DNA of 12,615 bases from Planctomycetota bacterium (GCA_029573975.1 JAKQBU010000060.1:1-12615); one strand, 5' to 3'. Counted from the stretch's first letter, positions 1-7,580 are shown. Translations and numbers: made by a program. The notes: generated by a model not told the origin, from the sequence alone.

Positions 1-310
1 GCTGGATTACTATAGTCACCGACAACGACTGGGGAAAACCCGACGAAACGCCCTGGCGCAGGAGCGCACGTTTTTTAGCCGCAATCGGCGCCGAATGACC
101 TATGCCTCTTTTCGTCGTCGCGGCCTGCCCATCGGCAATGGACCGGTGGAGGCCGCCTGCAAGACGCTGGTCAAAACCCGGTTGTGCCGTAGCGGCATGC
201 GCTGGTCGCGTGTGGGCGGCCAACGAATTCTGTCGCTGCGAACCTATGTCAAATCCCAGCGCTGGGACCGCTTCTGGCATCATTACCTGCGCCTTCGTCA
301 ATCAGCATGA
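1..310 (+). mobile_element. Right-hand part of an ISKra4-like insertion sequence (boundary unresolved)
   Basis: The transposase fragment implies an insertion sequence entering from the left edge. The right terminal inverted repeat cannot be placed because the left end is not in the window. IS elements normally extend past the transposase stop. Here that would put the element's tip inside the signal-peptide codons of the GH2 gene (about 310-350), unless the end has been deleted. The end coordinate given is only the transposase stop. Confidence 0.5.
2..310 (+). CDS. ISKra4-family transposase, C-terminal part (5' end outside window)
   Basis: This is the C-terminal part of a transposase; the reading frame is open from base 2 and ends at TGA 308-310, about 102 codons. 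The stretch 'GLPIGNGPVEAACKTLVKTR' followed by 'LCRSGMRWSR.GGQRILSLR' is what I recognise as the conserved C-terminal block of ISKra4-type DDE transposases, where the usual wording is GLPIGSG.VEAACKTLV. The acidic E in VEAACKT fits the last catalytic acid of the DDE triad; that assignment is family knowledge, not proven here. The earlier DD residues lie outside the window, so activity cannot be judged. There is no frameshift or internal stop in the visible part. The stop codon overlaps the ATG of the following GH2 gene (ATGA), leaving no room for a normal IS right end after the stop. Confidence 0.85.
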   Translation: MDYYSHRQRLGKTRRNALAQERTFFSRNRRRMTYASFRRRGLPIGNGPVEAACKTLVKTRLCRSGMRWSRVGGQRILSLRTYVKSQRWDRFWHHYLRLRQSA

Positions 311-2586
311 AAATATTACGTAAAATGAAACTTGCACCCATTGTTATGATAATTTCCAGTTTTTTGCTATCCTTGGTACAGGCCGATTCGATTCCCCGGC
401 CGGAGCATCCGCGTCCGGATTTTTACCGTGCTAGCTGGGTTAGTCTTAACGGCCAGTGGCAATTTGAAATTGATGAACAGAGCGATGGGAAAGAGCGGGG
501 CTTGATGTCGGGCAAGGATCTGTCGCAAACGATCCAGGTTCCCTTTTGCCCGGAAAGCAAACTCTCGGGTATTGCCCATACCGATTTCATGAAGGATGTC
601 TGGTACCGGCGGATGTTTGATCTGCCGGAAACGTTTACCGGGAAACGAGTACTGCTGCATTTTGGTGCGGTGGATTATCTTAGTACCATTTGGATTAATG
701 GGGTACAGGTTGGTCAGCATCGCGGTGGTACGTGTGCGTTTGATTTTGATATTACGGAATATATTCGTCCGGCCGGTAATGAATTGGTATTACACGTTTT
801 TGATGATACCCGTTCCGGCTTGCAGCCGTGCGGTAAACAAAGTCCTAAGCGGGAAAGTTTTGGATGCCTTTATACCCGAACGACCGGAATCTGGCAGAGT
901 GTCTATCTGGAAGGGGTGGGTTCTTCGTATATCAGCGATTTTTGCCTGACGGTCGATCCGGATCATTCACGTGTTTTGATACAAGTGGAGATTGACGGCC
1001 CGAGTAATGGCTTGGCCATAACCGCCCGTGCCCGGGCGGAGGGCAAAGAGGTGGGGAATGAGCAAATGCCGGCCGCATGGCGGAATGGGCAGTTGGTACT
1101 GGATTTGTCTCAGAAACGTCTCTGGTCGCCGGAGGATCCTTTTCTGTATGATCTGGAACTGACCCTGACGCGCGGGTCGGATGTGGTCGATCAGGTTGCC
1201 GGTTACTTTGGTTTGCGGAAAGTTACGATTGAAGGGGCCGCGATTCTGATTAATGATAAACCGGTTTTCCAGCGCGCAGTACTGGATCAGGGTTTTTATC
1301 CGGATGGGATCTGGACGGCCCCCAGTGATGCGGATCTAAAACGGGATATTGAACTATCCCAGGCGGTCGGCTTCAACGGCGCACGTCTGCACCAGAAAGT
1401 ATTCGAGCCGCGGTTTTTATACTGGGCAGACAAACTGGGCTACCTGGTGTGGGGGGAGTTTCCCAACTGTGGTTTGCATTATGGAAATCCCAAAATCAAT
1501 GCTCCGATGATTGAGGAATGGCAGGAAATTGTTCGCCGCGACCGTAATCATCCCAGCTTGATTGGCTGGTGTCCATTTAATGAATCATCACCAGAGGCAG
1601 GTGAACTACAGCAAACAGTGGTTGCACTAACACGGATTATTGATCCAACGAGGCCTGTTATAGAAACCAGTGGTTGGAGCCATACGATCGCGAATCCGGA
1701 AGTTTTGGATTGTCACGATTACGATCAAAATCCGGATTCCTTCCGAAGCCGTTATGAGAATATGTTTCGCTGTCAGCCAATGCCTGGACGTTATGGTTCC
1801 ATCATTCCTGTCAATATACCCTATTTTATCAGTGAATATGGCGGAATCGGCTGGTTTTCGGAAGGGGCGGAAGCCTGGGGATATGGTAACAGCCCCAAAA
1901 CACTTGAGGAGTTTTACGCCCGTTATGAAGGACTGACCAATGCCTTGCTGGATAACCGGTATATGTTTGGATTTTGTTATACACAGTTGACGGATATCGA
2001 GCAGGAGAGAAATGGGATCTACTATTATGACCGGACTCCCAAGTTTGATGCCGCCAAATTGCATGCGATCAATAGTCGCACGGCTCAGTATGAGATAGAT
2101 CCTCCTTTGCAAGGGGAGCAGAAAAAAGTGACGAACTGGATGGTATTGGTGGGCGCCAATCCGGATAAAGACTTTTCGCATCTCTGGCACTATACGACGG
2201 ATCAGCCGGAAGGGGACTGGCAGCAAAAGGATTTTGATGATGCGGCCTGGAAGGTTGGCAAGGCCGGGTTTGGGCAGAAAGGCGGTTCGGACCAGTATAT
2301 ACAGACACCCTGGAATACCGCGGATATCTATTTGCGGCAGACGTTCACCTGCGATACCGTGGATTTCGATGCAGCCGCGTTGATTATCCATTATGACGAT
2401 GACACCGAAGTCTATGTGAACGGCACGAAAATCTGGAGTCATAAGGATTGGAATGACCGATACGAATTTTTTGATATTACCGGGCCGCTGCGGGACTCCA
2501 TGCAGGCGGGGGAGAACACGATTGCCGTTTATTGCCACCAGAATGGGGGCGGTCAATTTATAGATCTGGCGATTCTGGTGGAGTAA
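307..2586 (+). CDS. Secreted glycoside hydrolase family 2 beta-glycosidase (beta-galactosidase/glucuronidase-like)
   Basis: A 759-residue GH2 enzyme that hydrolyses beta-linked sugars outside the cytoplasm. Residues 1-26 form a signal peptide (lysines, then a hydrophobic stretch ending LVQA). Residues about 30-190 are the GH2 sugar-binding jelly roll ('RPEHPRPDFYRASW', 'LNGQWQFEID'). About 200-300 is the immunoglobulin-like sandwich and about 305-600 the TIM barrel. The acid/base is E426 in 'DRNHPSLIGWCPFNES' and the likely nucleophile is E510 in 'ISEYGG', so the active site looks intact. Residues about 612-759 ('GDWQQKDFDDAAW', 'YVNGTKIW') look like an added galactose-binding-like beta-sandwich. 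The start at 307 overlaps the transposase stop and has no clear Shine-Dalgarno; the in-frame ATG at 325 is an alternative that keeps the signal peptide. It is the first gene of the sugar operon. Substrate is unproven: beta-galactosidase is suggested by the neighbours, but GH2 also covers glucuronidases and mannosidases. Confidence 0.88.
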   Translation: MKILRKMKLAPIVMIISSFLLSLVQADSIPRPEHPRPDFYRASWVSLNGQWQFEIDEQSDGKERGLMSGKDLSQTIQVPFCPESKLSGIAHTDFMKDVWYRRMFDLPETFTGKRVLLHFGAVDYLSTIWINGVQVGQHRGGTCAFDFDITEYIRPAGNELVLHVFDDTRSGLQPCGKQSPKRESFGCLYTRTTGIWQSVYLEGVGSSYISDFCLTVDPDHSRVLIQVEIDGPSNGLAITARARAEGKEVGNEQMPAAWRNGQLVLDLSQKRLWSPEDPFLYDLELTLTRGSDVVDQVAGYFGLRKVTIEGAAILINDKPVFQRAVLDQGFYPDGIWTAPSDADLKRDIELSQAVGFNGARLHQKVFEPRFLYWADKLGYLVWGEFPNCGLHYGNPKINAPMIEEWQEIVRRDRNHPSLIGWCPFNESSPEAGELQQTVVALTRIIDPTRPVIETSGWSHTIANPEVLDCHDYDQNPDSFRSRYENMFRCQPMPGRYGSIIPVNIPYFISEYGGIGWFSEGAEAWGYGNSPKTLEEFYARYEGLTNALLDNRYMFGFCYTQLTDIEQERNGIYYYDRTPKFDAAKLHAINSRTAQYEIDPPLQGEQKKVTNWMVLVGANPDKDFSHLWHYTTDQPEGDWQQKDFDDAAWKVGKAGFGQKGGSDQYIQTPWNTADIYLRQTFTCDTVDFDAAALIIHYDDDTEVYVNGTKIWSHKDWNDRYEFFDITGPLRDSMQAGENTIAVYCHQNGGGQFIDLAILVE

Positions 2587-2633
2587 GAAGGTTTCGAAAT
2601 CGCATTCAATCATTACTTTTAAGGAAACAAAAT

Positions 2634-4673
2634 ATGGGAATCGGAATGCTCGATGTCGTAGTGTTTGTGGCGTTTGTAGCCCTGGTGCTGGGGGTGAGTA
2701 TGTACAAGAGCCGCAAGGAGGGAAAGACCGGCGAAGATTATTTTCTGGCGGGCCGCAGCCTGGTCTGGCCGCTGATCGGTTTTTCCCTGATTGCGGCGAA
2801 CATCTCGTCGGAGCAGTTTGTCGGTATGAGCGGCAACGCGGCCAGCCACGTCGGCCTGGCAATCGCCAGCTATGAATGGATGGCGGCCATCACCCTGGTG
2901 GTGGTGGCGTTCTGTTTTCTGCCCTATTTTCTCAAGGCGGGCATTTACACCATGCCGGAATTTCTGGAGTACCGCTACAATCAGGGCGCACGGGTGATTA
3001 TGGCGGTGAGTATGCTGCTGATTTACATGCTGCTGCTGGGCGCGGTAACGTACTCAGGGGCGCTGACCATCAATACCATGGCCGGTGAGATGCAGTTGAA
3101 GTTTGTCCCTTCGCTGCAACTGGCTTCGCTGGTGATCGGAATCATCGCGATGGCGTATGTGGCGGCCGGCGGCTTGAAGGCGTGTGCCTGGGCTGATCTG
3201 ATCCAGGGCAGCGCGCTGATCTTGGGCGGGGCAATGATTATGATCTTTGCCTTCCAGATGCTGGGCGGCGTTTCGGAGGCGGCCTATATTGAGGATGTCA
3301 CCACGGGCGCCGTGGCGGTAAAGACCTTCACCCAGGACCAGTCCATCATGGATCGGTTTCTGGATATCAACAAGGTCCGCCTGAACATGTTTTTGCCGAA
3401 AGATGATGCGGTGCTGCCCTGGACGGCGCTGCTGCTGGGTTTGTGGATCCCCAATTTTTACTATTGGGGCCTGAACCAGTACATCACCCAGCGGACGCTG
3501 GGATCGGCGTCGCTGGCCCAGGGGCAAAAGGGTATCGTTTTTGCCGCGTTTATGAAACTGCTGATTCCATTTGTGATTGTGATTCCCGGCATCATCGCCT
3601 TCAATCTGTTCTCGACGGAGATGCGGTCGAGGGCGGTAGCGGATAACGCACCGATAGTCGCCAAATACTACCAGGCCAATCCAGCCACGCAACTGGTCCA
3701 GGTGGCGGAATCGCCCAGCGAGGCGGAGATTTCGGTATGGGGGGAGGGGAGATTTCTGCTGGCAATTTTTGCGGATGAGGCAGGTGTTAAGGCGGCAAAA
3801 ACGAAAAATCATTTTGTACTGCCGTTAACCAAAGCGCAATATGACCAGCACAAAGTGAATCCATACACCCTGTTTAAATCGGATGACAAGTCGTGGCAGC
3901 ACGTGTTTCCCGCCTGGGCGGAGGAATTGAAAGTTTACAATCAGGCAACCGAAGAAGCGGCCCGCGCTGCCGGCGCTGCGACCAGTACCGAAAAATTCAT
4001 TGCCTTTAAATACGATTCGGCGCTGGGCCAGCTCCTCAGCCGGGTCATTCCCCGCAATACCGGGCTGGTCGGCTTTGTCCTGGCGGCCCTGCTGGGGGCC
4101 ATCGTCAGCTCCCTGGCGGCCATGCTCAATGCGGCCTCGACGATTTTCACCATGGACATATTTACCCGGTATATCAATCCCAGGGCCAGCCAGAAAACCA
4201 TCGTCCTGCTGGGCCGGATTGCCGTGGTGTTCTTCTCGATCATTGCCGTTTCTCTGGCCCCGGCGCTGGGCAACCCGAAATTCAGCCACAGCATTTTCAC
4301 GATTATCCAGGAAAGCCAGGGCTTTATTTCGCCGGGCATCCTGGCGGTGTTCATCTTCGGGCTGGCCGTGCATAAGGCCCCGCGGTTTTCCGGAGTGGTC
4401 GGCTTGCTGACCAGTATCGTGGCCTATGGTGTGCTCAAGTTCCAGGCACCTTCCATTCAGTTTTTAAATCGGATGGCGATCTGTTTCGCCCTGTGCCTGG
4501 TAATCATGGCGGTCATTACCGTGTTGAAACCGCTGCCCCAGCCGGTGGAATTCAAGACCAACACGAAGATCGAGCTTCATTCCTCGAAGGGAGCTTTGGC
4601 GGCCGGCGTGGTGGTAGTGATCGTAACGCTGATTTTGTACGCGATCTTCAGCCCGATCGGCATTGCCAAATAA
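2634..4673 (+). CDS. Sodium:solute symporter (SSS/SGLT-like) with large inserted loop
   Basis: A 679-residue inner-membrane sodium/sugar symporter of the SSS (SLC5) family. Visible signatures are 'GEDYFLAGRSLVWPLIGFSL' with 'AANISSEQFVGMSG' near the N-terminus, 'LWIPNFYYWGLNQYITQRTL' in the middle and 'IVSSLAAMLNAASTIFTMD' later. The pair S492-S493 in the last motif matches the Na+-site serines of the Vibrio SGLT (family knowledge). The start at 2634 is chosen because AAGGA (2621-2625) precedes it at normal spacing and the protein then begins directly with the first membrane helix; an in-frame ATG at 2532 would run into the GH2 gene. Residues about 331-458 form a long hydrophilic insertion between two core helices, far longer than in standard SGLTs. 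The gene lies 47 bases after GH2 with no terminator between, and its stop abuts the kinase ribosome site, so co-transcription is likely. Substrate is probably the monosaccharide released by GH2. Confidence 0.9.
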   Translation: MGIGMLDVVVFVAFVALVLGVSMYKSRKEGKTGEDYFLAGRSLVWPLIGFSLIAANISSEQFVGMSGNAASHVGLAIASYEWMAAITLVVVAFCFLPYFLKAGIYTMPEFLEYRYNQGARVIMAVSMLLIYMLLLGAVTYSGALTINTMAGEMQLKFVPSLQLASLVIGIIAMAYVAAGGLKACAWADLIQGSALILGGAMIMIFAFQMLGGVSEAAYIEDVTTGAVAVKTFTQDQSIMDRFLDINKVRLNMFLPKDDAVLPWTALLLGLWIPNFYYWGLNQYITQRTLGSASLAQGQKGIVFAAFMKLLIPFVIVIPGIIAFNLFSTEMRSRAVADNAPIVAKYYQANPATQLVQVAESPSEAEISVWGEGRFLLAIFADEAGVKAAKTKNHFVLPLTKAQYDQHKVNPYTLFKSDDKSWQHVFPAWAEELKVYNQATEEAARAAGAATSTEKFIAFKYDSALGQLLSRVIPRNTGLVGFVLAALLGAIVSSLAAMLNAASTIFTMDIFTRYINPRASQKTIVLLGRIAVVFFSIIAVSLAPALGNPKFSHSIFTIIQESQGFISPGILAVFIFGLAVHKAPRFSGVVGLLTSIVAYGVLKFQAPSIQFLNRMAICFALCLVIMAVITVLKPLPQPVEFKTNTKIELHSSKGALAAGVVVVIVTLILYAIFSPIGIAK

Positions 4674-4674
4674 C

Positions 4675-4689
4675 AGGAGGATGATTTTG
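4675..4689 (+). promoter_or_regulatory. Shine-Dalgarno AGGAGG setting a TTG start for the kinase
   Basis: AGGAGG at 4675-4680 begins one base after the symporter stop TAA (4671-4673) and lies six bases before TTG 4687-4689. The in-frame ATG at 4663 lies upstream of this site, and the ATG at 4681 touches it with no spacing. TTG 4687 is therefore the best start, implying coupled translation with the symporter. Confidence 0.65.
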
Positions 4690-5922
4690 AATAGCAGTAG
4701 CGATCAACAGGCGGCAAAATGCCTGAAAAACCTTGCCGCGGAACAAGGTCTTCAAGTATCCGGCGGACGGATCCGCCGGACCTCCTCCCGCTTTTGCCTG
4801 GGCGTGGAGCACGGCGATTACAACGGGACGGAACTGTTCGGTGTCGGCACCGACCGCTTCATCTGGCTGGGGTACAAGCCCAACGACAGCGGGACGATCC
4901 GGCTCTACAGCGGGAATTTCCCCGACGATGGCATCGTTTCCTTCCAGCCGGAACAGGTTCCACCGCCGCGAACGGTGCAGGATTCCTGGGCGCGTTTCCC
5001 CTATGGCGTGGTGCATATTCTGCGGAAGGAAGGTTTCGACATTTCCCGCGGCTTGGACGCCGTGCTGTACGGCAACATACCCGGCGGCGGGATGAGCCGC
5101 TCCGCCTCGCTGACCCTCAACCTGATTTTGACCCTCTTTGAAGTCAACGGCATCGAGGGCGTGGATGACTTCCAGATTATCGACATGGCCCAGGCGGTGG
5201 AAAATGAGTACATCGGCTCGCCCTGCGGCCAGCTCGACCAGATCATGATCTATTTTGCCAAAGCCGGCATGGGAACGCATTATAATCCGGCCACCCGCTC
5301 TATCGAATATGTCCCGCTGGGAGCGGGGGCGGCGGATTTCCGGATCGTGAGTATGGACACCGGTACCATGCGGCCGGGCCTGGAAAAATCAACCTATAAG
5401 GTTCGCCGGGCCGAATGCGAGCAGTTGGTGAAGATGGCACAGGCGAAGGGATTTACCATTCGCTGCCTGGCGGATGTAAAACAGGACGAGTTGTATCATA
5501 AACTCTTGCGGGCTTTCCAGCCAACCCATCCGCATCTCTGTGATCGCCTTACGTATATCTATAAGGCGCAAAAGCGGTTTTATGAAATGCTGGCGGCCTG
5601 GAAGGCCGGCGCGGTGGAGAAGATCGGCTCGATCTTCCGCGCGGATGGCATCGGCCTGCGGGATGACTATGCCATTTCGGGACCGGAGCTGGAGACGATG
5701 TGCGATATCGCCCGGACGGTGGATGGAGTGCTGGGCGAACGGATGCTGGGCGGCGGCGACAAGGGGGCGGCCGGGGCGCTGGTGCGGGCAGAGGCGGTGG
5801 AACCCCTCCAGCAGGCGGTGGCCACGGCCTATCCGCGCAGCCATCCGGACTATGCTGACAAATTTGCGGTACATATTTGCAGTGTTACCGATGGAGTCAA
5901 GTTATTTGAGGGTTTGATGTAA
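4687..5922 (+). CDS. Galactokinase-like GHMP sugar-1-kinase, divergent
   Basis: A 411-residue cytoplasmic GHMP-superfamily kinase that most resembles galactokinase, which phosphorylates a sugar at C1 using ATP. Motif 1 is 'EHGDYNG' (E41, H42, D44, Y45), against EHTDYNGG in GalK. Motif 2, the ATP-binding loop, is 'PGGGMSRSAS' (132-141), against PxGxGLSSSAS, so one serine is replaced by R138. The catalytic-base region is kept: 'VENEYIGSPCGQLDQ' with D184 in the place of the GalK aspartate. Motif 3 is 'MLGGGDKGAAGALV' (353-366), against MGGGFGG. The length is normal for GalK. A TTG start is chosen from the AGGAGG site; starting at ATG 4663 would add eight residues overlapping the symporter. It lies between transporter and mutarotase genes, which supports a role on the imported sugar. 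The motif changes make galactose likely but not certain; galacturonate, L-arabinose or another hexose are alternatives. Confidence 0.8.
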   Translation: MNSSSDQQAAKCLKNLAAEQGLQVSGGRIRRTSSRFCLGVEHGDYNGTELFGVGTDRFIWLGYKPNDSGTIRLYSGNFPDDGIVSFQPEQVPPPRTVQDSWARFPYGVVHILRKEGFDISRGLDAVLYGNIPGGGMSRSASLTLNLILTLFEVNGIEGVDDFQIIDMAQAVENEYIGSPCGQLDQIMIYFAKAGMGTHYNPATRSIEYVPLGAGAADFRIVSMDTGTMRPGLEKSTYKVRRAECEQLVKMAQAKGFTIRCLADVKQDELYHKLLRAFQPTHPHLCDRLTYIYKAQKRFYEMLAAWKAGAVEKIGSIFRADGIGLRDDYAISGPELETMCDIARTVDGVLGERMLGGGDKGAAGALVRAEAVEPLQQAVATAYPRSHPDYADKFAVHICSVTDGVKLFEGLM

Positions 5923-5932
5923 TATTTATTTT

Positions 5933-5941
5933 AAGAAAGGA
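5933..5941 (+). promoter_or_regulatory. Purine-rich ribosome-binding site of galM
   Basis: AAGAAAGGA at 5933-5941 lies eight bases before ATG 5950, in the 27-base gap after the kinase stop. It fixes the start so that the protein begins with a complete lipoprotein signal. No promoter or terminator is seen in the gap. Confidence 0.6.
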
Positions 5942-5949
5942 AAAAAACG

Positions 5950-7104
5950 ATGACAAAAACGACCCGATGGTTCAGTGTGTTGTTGCTGGCAGTGGTTTTG
6001 GCAGGTTGCGGATCGACAGATCAGAAAGGCACTAAAGGAAAATTGCAGATGGTAGAAGAAACATTCGGAAGGGTGGACGGACAGGAGGTATTTCTTTATA
6101 CGTTAACCAATGCCAACGGTATGAAGATGACCGTTACCAATTATGGGGCGACGGTTGTCTCCCTGTGGGTACCGGACCGGCAGGGCCGGATGGCGGATGT
6201 GGTGCAGGGATTCGATACCCTGGAAGACTACATCCAGTATAACGACAGCTATTTCGGCAATGTGGTAGGGCGGTACGGCAACCGGATCGCCGGGGGCAAA
6301 TTCACCCTGGACGGCGTGGAATATACGCTGGCGACGAATAACAACGGCAATCACCTGCACGGCGGCCTCCAGGGCTTTGATAAGGTGGTCTGGAAGAGCG
6401 AACCGGTGCAGAAGAAAAATGCGACCGGTGTGAAGCTGACCTATCGGAGCCAGGATGGCGAGGAGGGCTATCCGGGCAATCTGGATGTAACCGTAACCTA
6501 CTATCTGACCACCGCCAATGAGCTTTCCATCGAGTATGCCGCCGTGACGGATAAGGCCACACCGGTGAACCTGACCAACCACAGCTATTTCAATCTGGCC
6601 GGCCAGGGCAGCGGGACGATCCTGGGGCATGTGCTGAAGATCGATGCGGACCGGTTCACAGTGGTGGACAAGGGCCTGATCCCGACCGGTGAGCTGCGGC
6701 CGGTGCAGGGGACGCCGATGGACTTTACCCAGCCGATGGCCATCGGGGCACGAATTGATCAGAAGGAGGATGAACAGATTGCCTTTGGCGGCGGCTACGA
6801 CCATAACTGGGTGCTGAACAAAAAAGACCATTCGCTGACGAAAGTCATCACTCTGCATGAGCCGGTCAGCGGCCGCTTCATGGAAGTGTTAACCACCGAG
6901 CCGGGTGTGCAGTTCTATTCGGGCAATTTCCTGGACGGCAAGCACAAGGGCAAAGGCGGCAAGGTGTATAACCATCGCAACGCCCTCTGCCTGGAGACCC
7001 AGCATTATCCCGACTCTCCGAATCACCCGGACTTCCCCTCCACCGTTTTGCGCCCCGGCGAAAAATATTCTTCCCAGACCGTGTATAAGTTTTCGGTGAA
7101 ATAA
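5950..7104 (+). CDS. galM: Aldose 1-epimerase (mutarotase), predicted lipoprotein
   Basis: A 384-residue aldose 1-epimerase that interconverts alpha and beta anomers of galactose or related sugars. Residues 1-20 are a lipoprotein signal (basic start, hydrophobic stretch 'VLLLAVVLAGC'), so the mature protein should be lipidated at C20 and sit on the periplasmic face of a membrane. The GalM fold motifs follow: 'NYGATVVSLWVPDR', 'GRYGNRIAGGKF', 'NHLHGG' with H137, 'NLTNHSYFNL' with H211, and 'CLETQHYPDSPNHPDFPS' with E349. H137, H211 and E349 correspond to the catalytic His/His/Glu set known from Lactococcus GalM, and the His-to-His distance of 74 residues is the same. Classical E. coli GalM is cytoplasmic; here export fits a pathway in which GH2 acts outside the cytoplasm and the anomer is adjusted before symport. 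It is the last gene of the operon and is followed by a clear terminator. Confidence 0.92.
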   Translation: MTKTTRWFSVLLLAVVLAGCGSTDQKGTKGKLQMVEETFGRVDGQEVFLYTLTNANGMKMTVTNYGATVVSLWVPDRQGRMADVVQGFDTLEDYIQYNDSYFGNVVGRYGNRIAGGKFTLDGVEYTLATNNNGNHLHGGLQGFDKVVWKSEPVQKKNATGVKLTYRSQDGEEGYPGNLDVTVTYYLTTANELSIEYAAVTDKATPVNLTNHSYFNLAGQGSGTILGHVLKIDADRFTVVDKGLIPTGELRPVQGTPMDFTQPMAIGARIDQKEDEQIAFGGGYDHNWVLNKKDHSLTKVITLHEPVSGRFMEVLTTEPGVQFYSGNFLDGKHKGKGGKVYNHRNALCLETQHYPDSPNHPDFPSTVLRPGEKYSSQTVYKFSVK

Positions 7105-7138
7105 AAATTGAATTTGTTGTAAAAGCAATTGAATTGCG

Positions 7139-7169
7139 CATGCCCACAGAAGCGTGGGCATGTTTTTTT
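7139..7169 (+). terminator. Intrinsic terminator after galM
   Basis: CATGCCCAC (7139-7147) pairs perfectly with GTGGGCATG (7154-7162) across a six-base loop and is followed by seven T (7163-7169). It is 34 bases after the galM stop and marks the end of the sugar operon. Confidence 0.9.
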
Positions 7170-7238
7170 ACTATCAAAAAAATTCGTTTTTCGCAAGTTG
7201 CCGGTAAAATTTTTCTCCCCATCGGCAGATTTTTTAAT

Positions 7239-7244
7239 TATAAT
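7239..7244 (+). promoter_or_regulatory. Possible -10 box upstream of the small membrane gene
   Basis: TATAAT at 7239-7244 lies in the 212-base gap between the galM terminator and the next gene, 73 bases before ATG 7317. The sequence at the expected -35 position (TCCCCA, 7216-7221) is poor, so only the -10 match and the position after a terminator support it. Nothing else is evident in this gap. Confidence 0.3.
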
Positions 7245-7316
7245 GCGGCAAATCGTGTTGATGGGACTGCGGATGGCTAGGAAATAGCGGTTTTAAAGTT
7301 TAAACCGGAGCGGCTT

Positions 7317-7580
7317 ATGGCGGATTTGGCGAATCGGAAGCTGATTTATCTGAAGGGTTTTCTGTTTTTGGCGGGAGTACTCCTGTCGGCCTCGATCATT
7401 CTGCTGGAGCATCCACAGTGGAAAGTGGCACTGCTGCTGGTGGCCGTGATCTGGTGTTCCGCCCGGTTTTACTATTTCGTTTTCTATGTGATCGAGCATT
7501 ATGTGGACGACCAATACAAATTTTCCGGCCTGGGATCGTTTATCCGGTATTTAATGAAGCATAAGGGGTACAAAAAATGA
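7317..7580 (+). CDS. Small two-helix membrane protein, unknown function
   Basis: An 87-residue protein that I cannot name. Two hydrophobic segments are visible: residues about 9-30 ('LIYLKGFLFLAGVLLSASII') and about 36-59 ('VALLLVAVIWCSARFYYFVF'). They are followed by a mixed, basic tail ('YKFSGLGSFIRYLMKHKGYK'). The aromatic run RFYYFVFYVIEHYVD at the end of the second helix is distinctive. CGGAG about seven bases ahead of ATG 7317 can serve as a ribosome site. The stop overlaps the start of the next gene as ATGA (7577-7580), so the two are probably translated together and may form one membrane complex. It sits downstream of a terminator and therefore is probably not part of the sugar operon. 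Confidence 0.7.
   Translation: MADLANRKLIYLKGFLFLAGVLLSASIILLEHPQWKVALLLVAVIWCSARFYYFVFYVIEHYVDDQYKFSGLGSFIRYLMKHKGYKK

Noticed and set aside
2532..2633. Upstream in-frame ATG giving the symporter 34 more residues
   Set aside because: The extension is translated from GH2 coding sequence, is not membrane-like, and the ATG at 2634 has a better ribosome site.
1627..2862. Open frame of 411 codons on the minus strand
   Set aside because: It lies opposite the GH2 and symporter genes, which have clear family motifs, and its translation is low-complexity basic/proline-rich with no domain.
3054..3812. Open frame of 252 codons on the minus strand inside the symporter gene
   Set aside because: Shadow of a GC-rich coding strand; its product is Arg/His/Gln-rich with no recognisable motif.
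6103..6858. Open frame of 251 codons on the minus strand inside galM
   Set aside because: It overlaps the catalytic codons of a well-supported GalM and has no ribosome site or motif.
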